Below are positions 46,897 to 54,673 of a stretch of DNA of 64,000 bases, piece after piece (position 1 is the first letter of the stretch; each line of letters starts with the position of its first letter). The notes beneath the pieces were generated by a model. That model saw only the letters and a program-made list of their open reading frames with translations. It had not been told where the DNA came from and searched no databases. Source of the stretch: Maribacter dokdonensis DSW-8 (GTDB lineage: Bacteria > Bacteroidota > Bacteroidia > Flavobacteriales > Flavobacteriaceae). The position numbers were made by a program, and so were the translations under genes. The DNA lies in NCBI RefSeq assembly GCF_001447995.1, contig NZ_LDPE01000009.1, forward strand, positions 11,466 to 75,465. Reading direction: 5' to 3'.

Positions 46897-47259
46897 ATGC
46901 ACGTATTAACAGAACAGGAGCTTCACAATTTGGCAATGAATATTGTTGGGAAGCAGTTAGAGGAAGCAGGGTTTGAGTTTTTAGCGGTCAATAGTGAATT
47001 GCGTAAGAATCCGCAATTTGTTTGTACCAAGGATAAGAAGATGCGTTTTATTGTGGTTAAGGCAATTGAATATCCAGGTGATCCCAAGGATTTAGATTTT
47101 TTTATGTCCGATTTAAAGAAAATGAAAGAACACGCCCTTAAGTTTGAGGCAACTACATTTTATGCAGGTGTGGGGTTGGTGAATGCAGCTGACCATAATT
47201 TACCGGTGTATTTAGATGAGGAGTATATTGTTGATTATGATGGTTTGGTAGAAATATGA
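46897..47259 (+). CDS. Small conserved protein between nqrF and apbE, function unknown
   Basis: A 120-residue soluble protein with no signal peptide or membrane segment. I do not recognise a named domain; homologues next to nqrF in Bacteroidota are commonly labelled after the nqr operon, but nothing in the sequence resembles a redox subunit (only one Cys, in FVCTKDKK). It has an alpha/beta pattern with EEAGFEFLAVNSELRKNPQFV and KDKKMRFIVVKAIEYPGDP, a layout a little like small nuclease-fold proteins. Its stop overlaps the apbE start (ATGA), so it is translated together with the NQR maturation factor, suggesting a role in NQR assembly. That role is inference. Confidence 0.8.
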   Translation: MHVLTEQELHNLAMNIVGKQLEEAGFEFLAVNSELRKNPQFVCTKDKKMRFIVVKAIEYPGDPKDLDFFMSDLKKMKEHALKFEATTFYAGVGLVNAADHNLPVYLDEEYIVDYDGLVEI

Positions 47260-48269
47260 AAAAGTACTTTTTAATAATTGGTTTGCTGGCTGTTGGTTTT
47301 CAGTCGTGTAAATTCGGCAGTGATAATTTTGTACGTAATGATAATGTTGGTGGAGCCTTAGGTACTTCATATAGTATTATATCCTTTACGGAGAATAAAT
47401 CTGACTTACAACCAGAAATTGATTCGGTATTTGCGGTCATTAACCAATCGTTATCTACCTATATTCCAGAGTCGGATATATCAAGGGTCAATAATGGTGA
47501 TAGCACTGTGGTTGTAGATGCTATGTTCAAGGAGGTTTTACAGCTGTCACAAACCATTCATAAGGAAACAAATGGCTTCTTTGATCCTACTGTTGGTACA
47601 TTGGTGAATGCTTGGGGTTTTGGACCTGAGCAAAAAATAACTATGGATAGTTTAAAAGTGGATAGTCTTTTAAATTATGTTGGTCTTGACAAGGTTTCTT
47701 TAAATCAGAATAATCAAATTATAAAGACCGATAGTCGCATCTATTTAGATTTTAATTCAATTGCCAAAGGTTATGCTATAGATAGGTTGGCTGCCATGTT
47801 AAATGCTAAGGGAATTCAAAACTACTTAATAGAAGTGGGTGGTGAACTTGTAGCGAAAGGTAAAAACGTGCTTAAGAATAAATCTTGGGTAGTAGGTATT
47901 GATGACCCTGAAATGGATATAAGCAGGGCTACCAGAATTTTAATCAATTTAAACGACAAGGCATTGGCTTCGTCAGGAAATTACCGTAAATACAGGGTAG
48001 ATGGGGCAACTGGTAAAAAATATGTTCATACAGTAAATCCTAAAACCGGTTACACGCAATTATCCAATACACTGGGCGTAACCATTTTAGCGGATAATTG
48101 TGCTACGGCAGACGGTTATGCTACCGCTTTCATGGCAATGGACCTAGATGAGGCGTTTAAGGTAATCAGTGAGAATAAAAGTTTAGAGGCTTATATCGTA
48201 TATATAGATGAGAATGGTGATACTCAGGAATATATGACACAAGGATTTAAATCGTTAGTAGTGGAATAA
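47256..48269 (+). CDS. apbE: FAD:protein FMN transferase
   Basis: ApbE cuts FAD and links FMN to threonine of target proteins, above all NqrB and NqrC. The 337-residue product has an N-terminal membrane or lipoprotein signal (MKKYFLIIGLLAVGFQSCKF, Cys at residue 18), then ApbE motifs DNVGGALGTSYSI, NGFFDPTVGTLVNAWGFGP, the metal/FAD loop DFNSIAKGYAIDRLA, EVGGELVAKGKN and HTVNPKTGYT with the conserved C-terminal DGYATAFMAMDLDEA. Position immediately behind nqr agrees with its function. It ends directly against the convergent methyltransferase gene without a spacer. Confidence 0.95.
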   Translation: MKKYFLIIGLLAVGFQSCKFGSDNFVRNDNVGGALGTSYSIISFTENKSDLQPEIDSVFAVINQSLSTYIPESDISRVNNGDSTVVVDAMFKEVLQLSQTIHKETNGFFDPTVGTLVNAWGFGPEQKITMDSLKVDSLLNYVGLDKVSLNQNNQIIKTDSRIYLDFNSIAKGYAIDRLAAMLNAKGIQNYLIEVGGELVAKGKNVLKNKSWVVGIDDPEMDISRATRILINLNDKALASSGNYRKYRVDGATGKKYVHTVNPKTGYTQLSNTLGVTILADNCATADGYATAFMAMDLDEAFKVISENKSLEAYIVYIDENGDTQEYMTQGFKSLVVE

Positions 48270-49034
48270 TTATTTCCTTACTAATGGAATGATTTCACCA
48301 GGAGCTAGTCGGTATCTATCTATTTCTTCTTGGCTCAAAAGTTTTGTGAAATCTATTTCTTCGACCGTGAAACCAATAGTTCTCAATTTATTGAAATAGT
48401 CTCTACCATAAATTCGAACATGGTCATATTGACCAAAAATCTTTGCACGTTCTACTTTGTCCGTTATAGAATCGTCTTCAAAGGTGTTTTCCCTATTTAA
48501 GTCTTGTGGTATTTGAAAAATGCCCCAACCGCCTGGTTTTAAAATTCTATATAATTCAGACATCGCTTTGGTGTCATCTGGTATGTGTTCTAATACATGA
48601 TTGCATAAAATCACATCGAACTTGTTGTCTTCAAAAGGCAAGTTGCATATATCTGCTTTAACGTCCGCTAAGGGAGAATTTAGGTCTGTAGTTACGTAAT
48701 TAAGGTTCTTTAATTTTCTAAATCTTTTATAGAAAGCTTGTTCTGGTGCAAAATGTAATACGTGTAAACGGGCTGTAAAAAAGTCCGTTTCCTTTTTCAG
48801 AAACATCCATAGCAATCTATGTCTTTCCAAAGATAGGGTAGAGGGGGATAGTACATTTTCCCGCGGATTTTCATAGCCATATGGTAGAAAACTTCTAAAG
48901 GTGTTGCCATCAATTGGATCTTCATAGGTGTTGCCCCGGTAATAAGCCTTAAAAAATGGTTTCACCAAAAAGCTAAGTGAAATTAATACCGGTCTAGGAA
49001 CAAGGTTGAGAAAAAATTTAAAAATTTTTTTCAT
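48270..49034 (-). CDS. Class I SAM-dependent methyltransferase
   Basis: A 254-residue methyltransferase of unknown substrate. The SAM fold shows VTTDLNSPLADVKADICNLPF with the acidic ribose contact, then DVILCNHVLEHIPDDTKAMSELYRILKPGG, the usual motif of the Methyltransf_11 type. A basic, hydrophobic N-terminus (LNLVPRPVLISLSFLVKPFFK) may bind the membrane. The stop codon touches the apbE stop codon (48269/48270), with no terminator between. It lies nine bases downstream of map on the minus strand, so it is probably cotranscribed with map. Confidence 0.88.
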   Translation of the reverse strand: MKKIFKFFLNLVPRPVLISLSFLVKPFFKAYYRGNTYEDPIDGNTFRSFLPYGYENPRENVLSPSTLSLERHRLLWMFLKKETDFFTARLHVLHFAPEQAFYKRFRKLKNLNYVTTDLNSPLADVKADICNLPFEDNKFDVILCNHVLEHIPDDTKAMSELYRILKPGGWGIFQIPQDLNRENTFEDDSITDKVERAKIFGQYDHVRIYGRDYFNKLRTIGFTVEEIDFTKLLSQEEIDRYRLAPGEIIPLVRK

Positions 49035-49043
49035 GCTTGTTGA

Positions 49044-49868
49044 CTAGCTTTTTACGATGGAAGAAGTAAATTCATCTTCTTCATCACTTTCAATACCCAA
49101 GGCTTCATAAATGTATTTAAAAGTCGATAATAACTCTGGTTTTCCATTTACAATAGCTACATCATGCTCAAAATGGGCGCTAGGTTGACCATCTGCGGTA
49201 AGTATCGTCCATCCGTCTTTTAGTTGTTTAATATTCTTAGTACCCATATTGGTCATAGGCTCTATAGCTACCGTCATACCCTCAAGAAATTTTTTACCTC
49301 TTCCGCGTCTACCATAATTTGGCATTTCAGGACCTTCGTGCATGGTTCTTCCCAAACCATGACCAACCAATTCACGTACCACCCCGTAGCCATGGTCTTC
49401 CGTAAATTTTTGAATAGCATAACCTACATCACCAACTCGGTTACCTACTTTAAATTCACGTATGCCAACGTAGAGTGATTTTTTAGTGACCTCAAGGAGT
49501 TTTTTTACCTCTGGGCTAACTTCGCCTACTTCAAATGTGTATGCATGATCACCGTAGAATTCGTTTTTTAAAGCACCGCAATCTATTGAGATGATATCAC
49601 CTTCTTTCAATGGTGTATTATTTGGAATACCATGTACCACTTGTGCATTAGGGCTCATGCATAACGAGTTTGGAAAATCATATAAACCTAAAAAGCCAGG
49701 TACTGCACCATGATCGCGAATAAAAGTTTCTGCCATAGCATCTAACTGAAGAGTCGTAACTCCCGGTTTAACTTCTGCAGCGATCATTCCCAAGGTCTTG
49801 GAAACGATCAAGGCGCTTTCTCGCATTAATTCAATCTCTTCAGCTGTTTTTATTTTAATCGTGCTCAT
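49044..49868 (-). CDS. map: Type I methionine aminopeptidase
   Basis: Removes the N-terminal Met from nascent proteins. The 274-residue product has the five metal ligands of the pita-bread fold: Asp in ISIDCGALKNEFYGDHAYTF (two), His in VGHGLGRTMHEGP, Glu in VAIEPMTNMG and Glu in FEHDVAIVNG. The N-terminus has no extra zinc-finger extension, and the C-terminus has about 25 extra acidic residues (SDEEDEFTSSIV). It lies 26 bases from gpmI and 9 from the methyltransferase; the three may form one transcript. Confidence 0.96.
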   Translation of the reverse strand: MSTIKIKTAEEIELMRESALIVSKTLGMIAAEVKPGVTTLQLDAMAETFIRDHGAVPGFLGLYDFPNSLCMSPNAQVVHGIPNNTPLKEGDIISIDCGALKNEFYGDHAYTFEVGEVSPEVKKLLEVTKKSLYVGIREFKVGNRVGDVGYAIQKFTEDHGYGVVRELVGHGLGRTMHEGPEMPNYGRRGRGKKFLEGMTVAIEPMTNMGTKNIKQLKDGWTILTADGQPSAHFEHDVAIVNGKPELLSTFKYIYEALGIESDEEDEFTSSIVKS

Positions 49869-49894
49869 GATGTGCTAATGGGTTGGTTATGTAA

Positions 49895-51412
49895 TTATAC
49901 CAAAGAATTTTGGGTCATAAATTTTGATTGTTCAACGCCCATTAATTTTAATATCGTTGGTGCAATATCACCTAGTACACCATCTTTGATTTGATGAATA
50001 TCTTTGTCCACCAAAATTAATGGTACAGGGTTGGTGGTATGTGCCGTGTTAGGTGAGCCATCTTCGTTGATCATGGTCTCACAGTTACCGTGGTCAGCAA
50101 TTACGATTACGGAGAAATCTTTTTCTATAGCTGCGGTAATAACGTCTTTTGCGCATTCGTCAACAGTTTCGCATGCCTTGATCGCGGCATTCATGTCACC
50201 GGTATGACCAACCATATCTGGGTTCGCAAAGTTCAAGCAAATAAAATCTACATCTCCTTTTATGATCTCAGGGATGATTTTATCCCTAATCTCAAAAGCA
50301 CTCATTTCTGGTTGCAGATCGTATGTAGCCACTTTTGGTGACGGACATAATATACGCGATTCTCCTTCAAAAGGAACTTCTCTACCGCCATTGAAAAAGA
50401 AAGTAACGTGTGGATACTTTTCGGTTTCGGCAATTCTTATTTGTTTTTTACCTGCATTGGATAAAACCTCACCTAGCGTTTCTACAATATTGTCCTTATT
50501 GTAAACAACATGAACATTGTTGTAAGATTCATCATAATTGGTAAGGGTAACATAGTAAAGATCAAGTTTGTGCATATTCTGTTCATGCATATCTACTTGA
50601 CTTAGCACTTGGGTCAATTCTCTACCACGGTCAGTTCTAAAGTTAAAGAAGATAACCACATCGCCTTCCTTTACAGAAGCAATAGGAGTACCGTCCGTAT
50701 TGGTCATTACGATAGGTTTAATAAACTCATCAGTAATATCGGCATCATAGCTTTTTTGGATTGTTTTACCGATATCGGTAGATTTTTCACCTTCGGCATT
50801 TACAATTACATCGTAAGCTTCTTTAACGCGTTCCCATCTTTTGTCGCGGTCCATGGCGTAATATCTACCAATAACCGTTGCCAATTTTGTGTTTTTATCA
50901 GAACCGTATGCTACAATGTCTTCTAGAAAGCCTTTTCCACTTTTTGGGTCAACGTCTCTACCATCGGTAAATGCATGTAAATACATTTTGTTTACACCAG
51001 ATTCTTTTCCAGCAGCTATTAAACCCTTAATATGGTTTGTATGGCTGTGTACACCACCATCGCTTAACAAGCCTAAAAAATGAACATCTTTGTTGTTTTT
51101 CTTCGCGTAGTCAAAAGCACTTTTTAAGACCGGTTCTGAACTTAAGGTGTTTTCGTTGACCGCCTTATTTATTTTGGCAAGATCTTGATAAACTATTCTA
51201 CCGGCACCTAAGTTCATATGGCCTACTTCGCTATTTCCCATTTGACCTTCTGGCAAACCAACATTCATTCCGTCTGTCAACAAATTGGAATTAGCATATT
51301 TGGTATATAAACTATCTATAAAAGGAGTATTGGCTTTATCTACTGCAGATACTTCTGGATCTGGAGATTTGCCCCAGCCATCTAATATCATTAAGATTAC
51401 TTTTTTGTTCAT
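49895..51412 (-). CDS. gpmI: 2,3-bisphosphoglycerate-independent phosphoglycerate mutase
   Basis: Interconverts 3- and 2-phosphoglycerate in glycolysis with two Mn2+. The 505-residue product has the alkaline-phosphatase-like ligands LMILDGWGKS and IADHGNCETM, the phosphoserine segment PEGQMGNSEVGHMNLGAGR with the nucleophile Ser, and the insert-domain motifs HFLGLLSDGGVHSH, AFTDGRDVDPKSG and IGRYYAMDRDKRW. Length is normal. A TATTTTTG element sits about 22 bases upstream of the start. First gene of the gpmI, map, methyltransferase series. Confidence 0.97.
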   Translation of the reverse strand: MNKKVILMILDGWGKSPDPEVSAVDKANTPFIDSLYTKYANSNLLTDGMNVGLPEGQMGNSEVGHMNLGAGRIVYQDLAKINKAVNENTLSSEPVLKSAFDYAKKNNKDVHFLGLLSDGGVHSHTNHIKGLIAAGKESGVNKMYLHAFTDGRDVDPKSGKGFLEDIVAYGSDKNTKLATVIGRYYAMDRDKRWERVKEAYDVIVNAEGEKSTDIGKTIQKSYDADITDEFIKPIVMTNTDGTPIASVKEGDVVIFFNFRTDRGRELTQVLSQVDMHEQNMHKLDLYYVTLTNYDESYNNVHVVYNKDNIVETLGEVLSNAGKKQIRIAETEKYPHVTFFFNGGREVPFEGESRILCPSPKVATYDLQPEMSAFEIRDKIIPEIIKGDVDFICLNFANPDMVGHTGDMNAAIKACETVDECAKDVITAAIEKDFSVIVIADHGNCETMINEDGSPNTAHTTNPVPLILVDKDIHQIKDGVLGDIAPTILKLMGVEQSKFMTQNSLV

Positions 51413-51433
51413 CTTTATTAGGTTTTAAGGCTA

Positions 51434-51441
51434 CAAAAATA
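51434..51441 (-). promoter_or_regulatory. -7 element of gpmI
   Basis: Minus-strand TATTTTTG is a perfect TAnnTTTG, 22 bases before the gpmI ATG. No clear -33 TTG. Confidence 0.5.
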
Positions 51442-51636
51442 CTATGATCTATTAAGTTAAGCTACTACATTACCTACCTTTTTTGTAAAGCTGGAGTAAC
51501 ACAACAAATTTGTAGTCTGTGTTAAGATTTGTTTGTTAAAGTTTAGTTATAACAATGTTAAAGGCTGAAACAATTTATGTAGACAAGCGTCTTTTAAAAG
51601 TACGCTATTGTACTTCATCAATTAAAATCAATCATC

Positions 51637-52029
51637 ATGAAAAAAGTAATTCTAACATTATCCATGGTAGCACTTACCATGGGGTCAACAATTTTGGCTG
51701 CAGACAAAACTAGCAACGCTACAGATTCTAACACAACACTTGTAAAAAGGGTAAACATCAGTTCATTTTGTAAAGCGGTAATTAAGGGAGATTTAGAAAC
51801 GGTTAAGCGCTTAATTGACCTTGGTGAAGATGTAAATCAAAAATCTCTAGGTATGACACCGGCCATGTTTGCTGCCCGTTATAATAAGGTGGATGTTTTA
51901 GAAATTCTCATTGATAATGGTGCGGATCTAAATCTAAAAAGTAACCAAGGCTATACCGCGAAACGTTATGCGGAATTATCAAATGCAACCGATGCTCTTG
52001 AACTTATTGAAATTTCAGCTGGCAGTTAA
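51637..52029 (+). CDS. Exported ankyrin-repeat mini-protein, copy 1
   Basis: A 130-residue protein with signal peptide (MKKVILTLSMVALTMGSTILA) and two to three ankyrin repeats: SSFCKAVIKGDLETVKRLI, GMTPAMFAARYNKVDVLEIL and GYTAKRYAELSNATDALELI. Ankyrin repeats bind other proteins; the target is not visible. The following gene at 52201 is a paralogue with about 60 percent identical positions over the repeat part by eye. Both keep the sequence CKAVIKGD and NLK/NIKS-QGYTAK, so a duplication is likely. It lies 224 bases from gpmI on the other strand; no clear promoter motif seen. Confidence 0.86.
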   Translation: MKKVILTLSMVALTMGSTILAADKTSNATDSNTTLVKRVNISSFCKAVIKGDLETVKRLIDLGEDVNQKSLGMTPAMFAARYNKVDVLEILIDNGADLNLKSNQGYTAKRYAELSNATDALELIEISAGS

Positions 52030-52200
52030 TTATTTCAATTATTGTTGTAATTGAAAAAGCTTAAAGAACAAGAATGTCAATTTGATACGGTGTAAGTGTT
52101 AAATATATATTATTTAATTCTTAAATTTAAGAATATCTTAATTGTTTATATGTAAATTTATAATATTGATAATTTTAACACTAAATAAAATATAAATATT

Positions 52201-52587
52201 ATGAAAAAAGTAATTGCATTTTTATTCTGTATAGGGGTGTTCTCGATAGCTAATGCCAATGTAAACGGTATTGAAAATTCTAATACATATACTATTGAAT
52301 CTATTACCGTAAATGATGAAATTAGTTCATTATGTAAGGCGGTAATTAAGGGCGATGTAGATAAGGTTAGAAGTTTAATAGCAACGGGGGCGGAGCTTAA
52401 CGAAAAATCTTTAGGACTAACACCGGCGATGTATGCTGCACGTTACAATAAGGCAGAGGTATTAAAAGTTTTATTGTTGAACGGCGCAAATTTAAACATT
52501 AAGAGTGATCAAGGCTACACTGCTAAAGACTATGCCAAGCAATCTAATGCTAAAGATGTATTGGAGGTTATAAAGCAAGATTCTTAA
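52201..52587 (+). CDS. Exported ankyrin-repeat mini-protein, copy 2
   Basis: A 128-residue paralogue of the preceding gene: signal peptide (MKKVIAFLFCIGVFSIANA), then SSLCKAVIKGDVDKVRSLI, GLTPAMYAARYNKAEVLKVL and GYTAKDYAKQSNAKDVLEVI. Same periplasmic ankyrin design and the same exact phase of repeats. It lies 171 bases downstream of copy 1 in a very AT-rich gap holding a 16-bp palindrome (52118-52133). A strong palindromic terminator follows at 52608. Whether the two are cotranscribed is not clear. Confidence 0.86.
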   Translation: MKKVIAFLFCIGVFSIANANVNGIENSNTYTIESITVNDEISSLCKAVIKGDVDKVRSLIATGAELNEKSLGLTPAMYAARYNKAEVLKVLLLNGANLNIKSDQGYTAKDYAKQSNAKDVLEVIKQDS

Positions 52588-52607
52588 AAATTAGATACTT
52601 AAATTTG

Positions 52608-52640
52608 AAAAGGCCCATTGAAATTTCAATGGGCCTTTTT
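52608..52640 (+). terminator. Loopless palindromic terminator after the ankyrin genes
   Basis: 16-bp arms (52608-52623 with 52624-52639, core GGCCCATTGAAA / TTTCAATGGGCC) meet without a loop and are followed by seven T. The arms also suit a terminator for minus-strand DUF6747-type gene ending at 52696. Confidence 0.9.
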
Positions 52641-52695
52641 TTAATTAATACAAAATTCTACTCCAAATAGTGTTCAGGTAAAAGAGTAAAACGCG

Positions 52696-52863
52696 TTAAA
52701 AATCAAATCCGTTTACGGCTCTAACAACGAAGGCATACATTGCCATAAATATCATTAGGGCGCAAAACACCGAGTAGACTTTTAAAAATGTAACCAATAT
52801 TTCTGGTTTACAGTTTTCAAATGCCTGCACGTACAAGTTTTTGAAATGTGTAATTGTTCCCAT
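52696..52863 (-). CDS. 55-residue single-span membrane microprotein (DUF6747-like)
   Basis: A short reading frame, ATG at 52863 to TAA at 52696, gives 55 residues: MGTITHFKNLYVQAFENCK at the N-terminus, then a hydrophobic stretch (about residues 27-46, including VYSVFCALMIFMAMYAFVV) and the end RAVNGFDF. It fits my recollection of the small flavobacterial family DUF6747 (an N-terminal helix, one membrane span, a short C-terminal FxF end). Function is unknown. An inverted repeat of 8-bp arms sits 13 bases upstream (52876-52892). It lies in a 412-base stretch otherwise without genes. The name rests on memory and is not certain, but coding is likely. Confidence 0.65.
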   Translation of the reverse strand: MGTITHFKNLYVQAFENCKPEILVTFLKVYSVFCALMIFMAMYAFVVRAVNGFDF

Positions 52864-52875
52864 TATAGTGTTCTT

Positions 52876-52892
52876 CTATGATTAAATCATAG
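52876..52892. repeat. Inverted repeat CTATGATT-A-AATCATAG upstream of the microprotein gene
   Basis: Perfect 8-bp arms around one base, 13 bases before the start codon on the minus strand. It could be an operator or a leader hairpin. No T run follows. Confidence 0.55.
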
Positions 52893-52999
52893 CTATAAAG
52901 GCAATAGATAAATGGTAAAATAAGCTTGGGACTTACCCAAAGTTACAAAAATATTGGTAGCGTATAGCGAGCACTAGATGAAGTGTAAAAAAAATCGGA

Positions 53000-53770
53000 T
53001 TAACCTTGATTTTTATACTTTGCTATAGCTTCTTTTATTTTTTCTATTCTATTTTCTGGATCAGGGTGGGTACTTTGAAATTCAGGAGTACGGTTGGGTC
53101 CGCCCGCTGCTTTTAAAATTTCCATAACCGTGATCATTTCATAAGGGTCATATCCAGATTGAATCATAAAAAGAACGCCAAGTTCATCACTTTCCAATTC
53201 ATCGCCCCTCCCATTTTTTAATAAAGTACTTTGACCTATGCTGCCAACAATACTTCCCATGTCTCCAGCACCAACGGTTGCACCCATGGTTGCTGTTTGC
53301 CATGTTTGGCTATCAGCTATTCTTTCAGCGGAATGTCTACCTATTACATGACCTATTTCATGACCTAGTACACCGGCCAGTTGAGCTTCGTTCAATTGTG
53401 AGAATAAAGCGTAGGTAATAAAACATTGTCCGCCTGGCAATGCAAAAGCATTAATGGTCTGGTCATCTGCCAATAAGTGAAAGTCATATTCATATGGCGT
53501 TTCCCTAGCGATACTATTTTGAACTAATTTGTTGCCTACCGATGATACAAAAGACTGTAAACGTTGGTCAGGGTAGAGTCCGCCATGTTGTTGTGCCATT
53601 TCTGGGGCACTTTGTAATCCTATGGCAATTTCTTGATCAGGGGTCATTGTAATATGCTGTGATCGGCCTGTATAAGGGTTCTCTTCTATATTGCTGCATT
53701 TCTGTATAAAAGCGAAGGCGACAATGGCCAAACCAATGAATATTCTAATTTTCCAACTTCCTCTTCTCAT
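53000..53770 (-). CDS. M48-family zinc metalloprotease, predicted lipoprotein
   Basis: A 256-residue M48 peptidase (HtpX/Oma1/BepA type). The zinc motif is LGHEIGHVIGRHSAE near residue 141, with the third ligand Glu in ESDELGVLFMIQSGY. The N-terminus is a signal with a Cys (AFAFIQKCSNIEENP, Cys at residue 25) that suits a lipoprotein, then ITMTPDQEIAIGLQSAPEM as in the family. Periplasmic, possibly cleaning up misfolded outer-membrane or periplasmic proteins. It lies 39 bases downstream of the VanY-like gene, so the two may be cotranscribed. Confidence 0.93.
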   Translation of the reverse strand: MRRGSWKIRIFIGLAIVAFAFIQKCSNIEENPYTGRSQHITMTPDQEIAIGLQSAPEMAQQHGGLYPDQRLQSFVSSVGNKLVQNSIARETPYEYDFHLLADDQTINAFALPGGQCFITYALFSQLNEAQLAGVLGHEIGHVIGRHSAERIADSQTWQTATMGATVGAGDMGSIVGSIGQSTLLKNGRGDELESDELGVLFMIQSGYDPYEMITVMEILKAAGGPNRTPEFQSTHPDPENRIEKIKEAIAKYKNQG

Positions 53771-53809
53771 GGTAATGTGTTATAGTACAGGCTCTAATGT
53801 ACAAAATGC

Positions 53810-54544
53810 TTATAATAGCTTCCTATTGATATCTAAAATATTATTTTGAATGTAAGACTTTAAAAAGTTCATTGTGAAATGCTCTGCACCATAATAGTCT
53901 TCTCTAATTATAATTGAGGCAACATTCTTGCTTCTAAATTGCTCAAGCATAGGTATTGATAATGGAGCATAACTATAGTGCCATGGTTCATACTTAAAAC
54001 CTCTTCTTTTAGGTTCATTGGTGTAAACTAAATAAAAACCATAAGTTTCAGAGTTTTCATCCATCCATTTTTTAAAATCAACATAAGGTCCGTCACCTTC
54101 GTACTTATGTGGTACCAATACATCGCCATCTACTTTTCTGTAACCGTCCACAACATCTATATCAGTACCCCAATGATGTCTACTTGTACCGGGTATAGTA
54201 GAATATTCAATGATTTTATCAATAGCATCGGTAGGGTTCATGCCATCATCATCTGTATATTTTAGAAACTTACGCTCAAAAATTGCCTCTTGTCTATCGT
54301 AGCTTCTATAGCTTGATACAATTTTTAAATCAATACCATCTTTATATGCGGCCTTTTTCATTTCAATAAAAGCATCGTGTGCTTCTTTGCGTAGATTGAT
54401 ATCCTTACCAAAAAGTTCAATATCTTCTTTACCCATAAGTTCTAGAATACCATATTCCTTTTCTTCTTGAATAAATAATGTGGGTGATAAGGCAAGAGCC
54501 AAGGCTGCCGAACTACTTTTATTAATAAACATTCTTCTTTGCAT
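53810..54544 (-). CDS. VanY-family D-alanyl-D-alanine carboxypeptidase with Tat-like leader
   Basis: A 244-residue peptidoglycan-acting peptidase. The LAS-family zinc ligands are in SRHHWGTDIDVVDG (His and Asp, near residue 125) and EPWHYSYAPLS (His, near residue 192), with the conserved SSYRSYDRQEAIFERKF before. The N-terminus MQRRMFINKSSSAALALAL has RRMFIN, a twin-arginine type motif, followed by a hydrophobic stretch, so Tat export is likely. It would trim D-Ala from cell wall peptides. The M48 gene follows directly. Confidence 0.88.
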   Translation of the reverse strand: MQRRMFINKSSSAALALALSPTLFIQEEKEYGILELMGKEDIELFGKDINLRKEAHDAFIEMKKAAYKDGIDLKIVSSYRSYDRQEAIFERKFLKYTDDDGMNPTDAIDKIIEYSTIPGTSRHHWGTDIDVVDGYRKVDGDVLVPHKYEGDGPYVDFKKWMDENSETYGFYLVYTNEPKRRGFKYEPWHYSYAPLSIPMLEQFRSKNVASIIIREDYYGAEHFTMNFLKSYIQNNILDINRKLL

Positions 54545-54673
54545 ATCTGAATATTGAGGTTAATGGAGCAAAATATTTGCCAAACTTTATCAAAAGAAAA
54601 AAACTAGTGAAAGTGGTCAATTCATTCCATAATAAAGTAAAAATAGTAAATCTTGATCTTAAAAGATGTAAGA

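Noticed and set aside
46897..47259. A seventh NQR subunit
   Set aside because: No cofactor motif, no membrane segment and no similarity to NqrF by eye; described as an unknown conserved gene instead.
51637..54544. A toxin-antitoxin or defence island around the ankyrin genes
   Set aside because: Both ankyrin products are exported, and neighbours are a microprotein, a protease and a wall peptidase; no nuclease, helicase, kinase or integrase is present.
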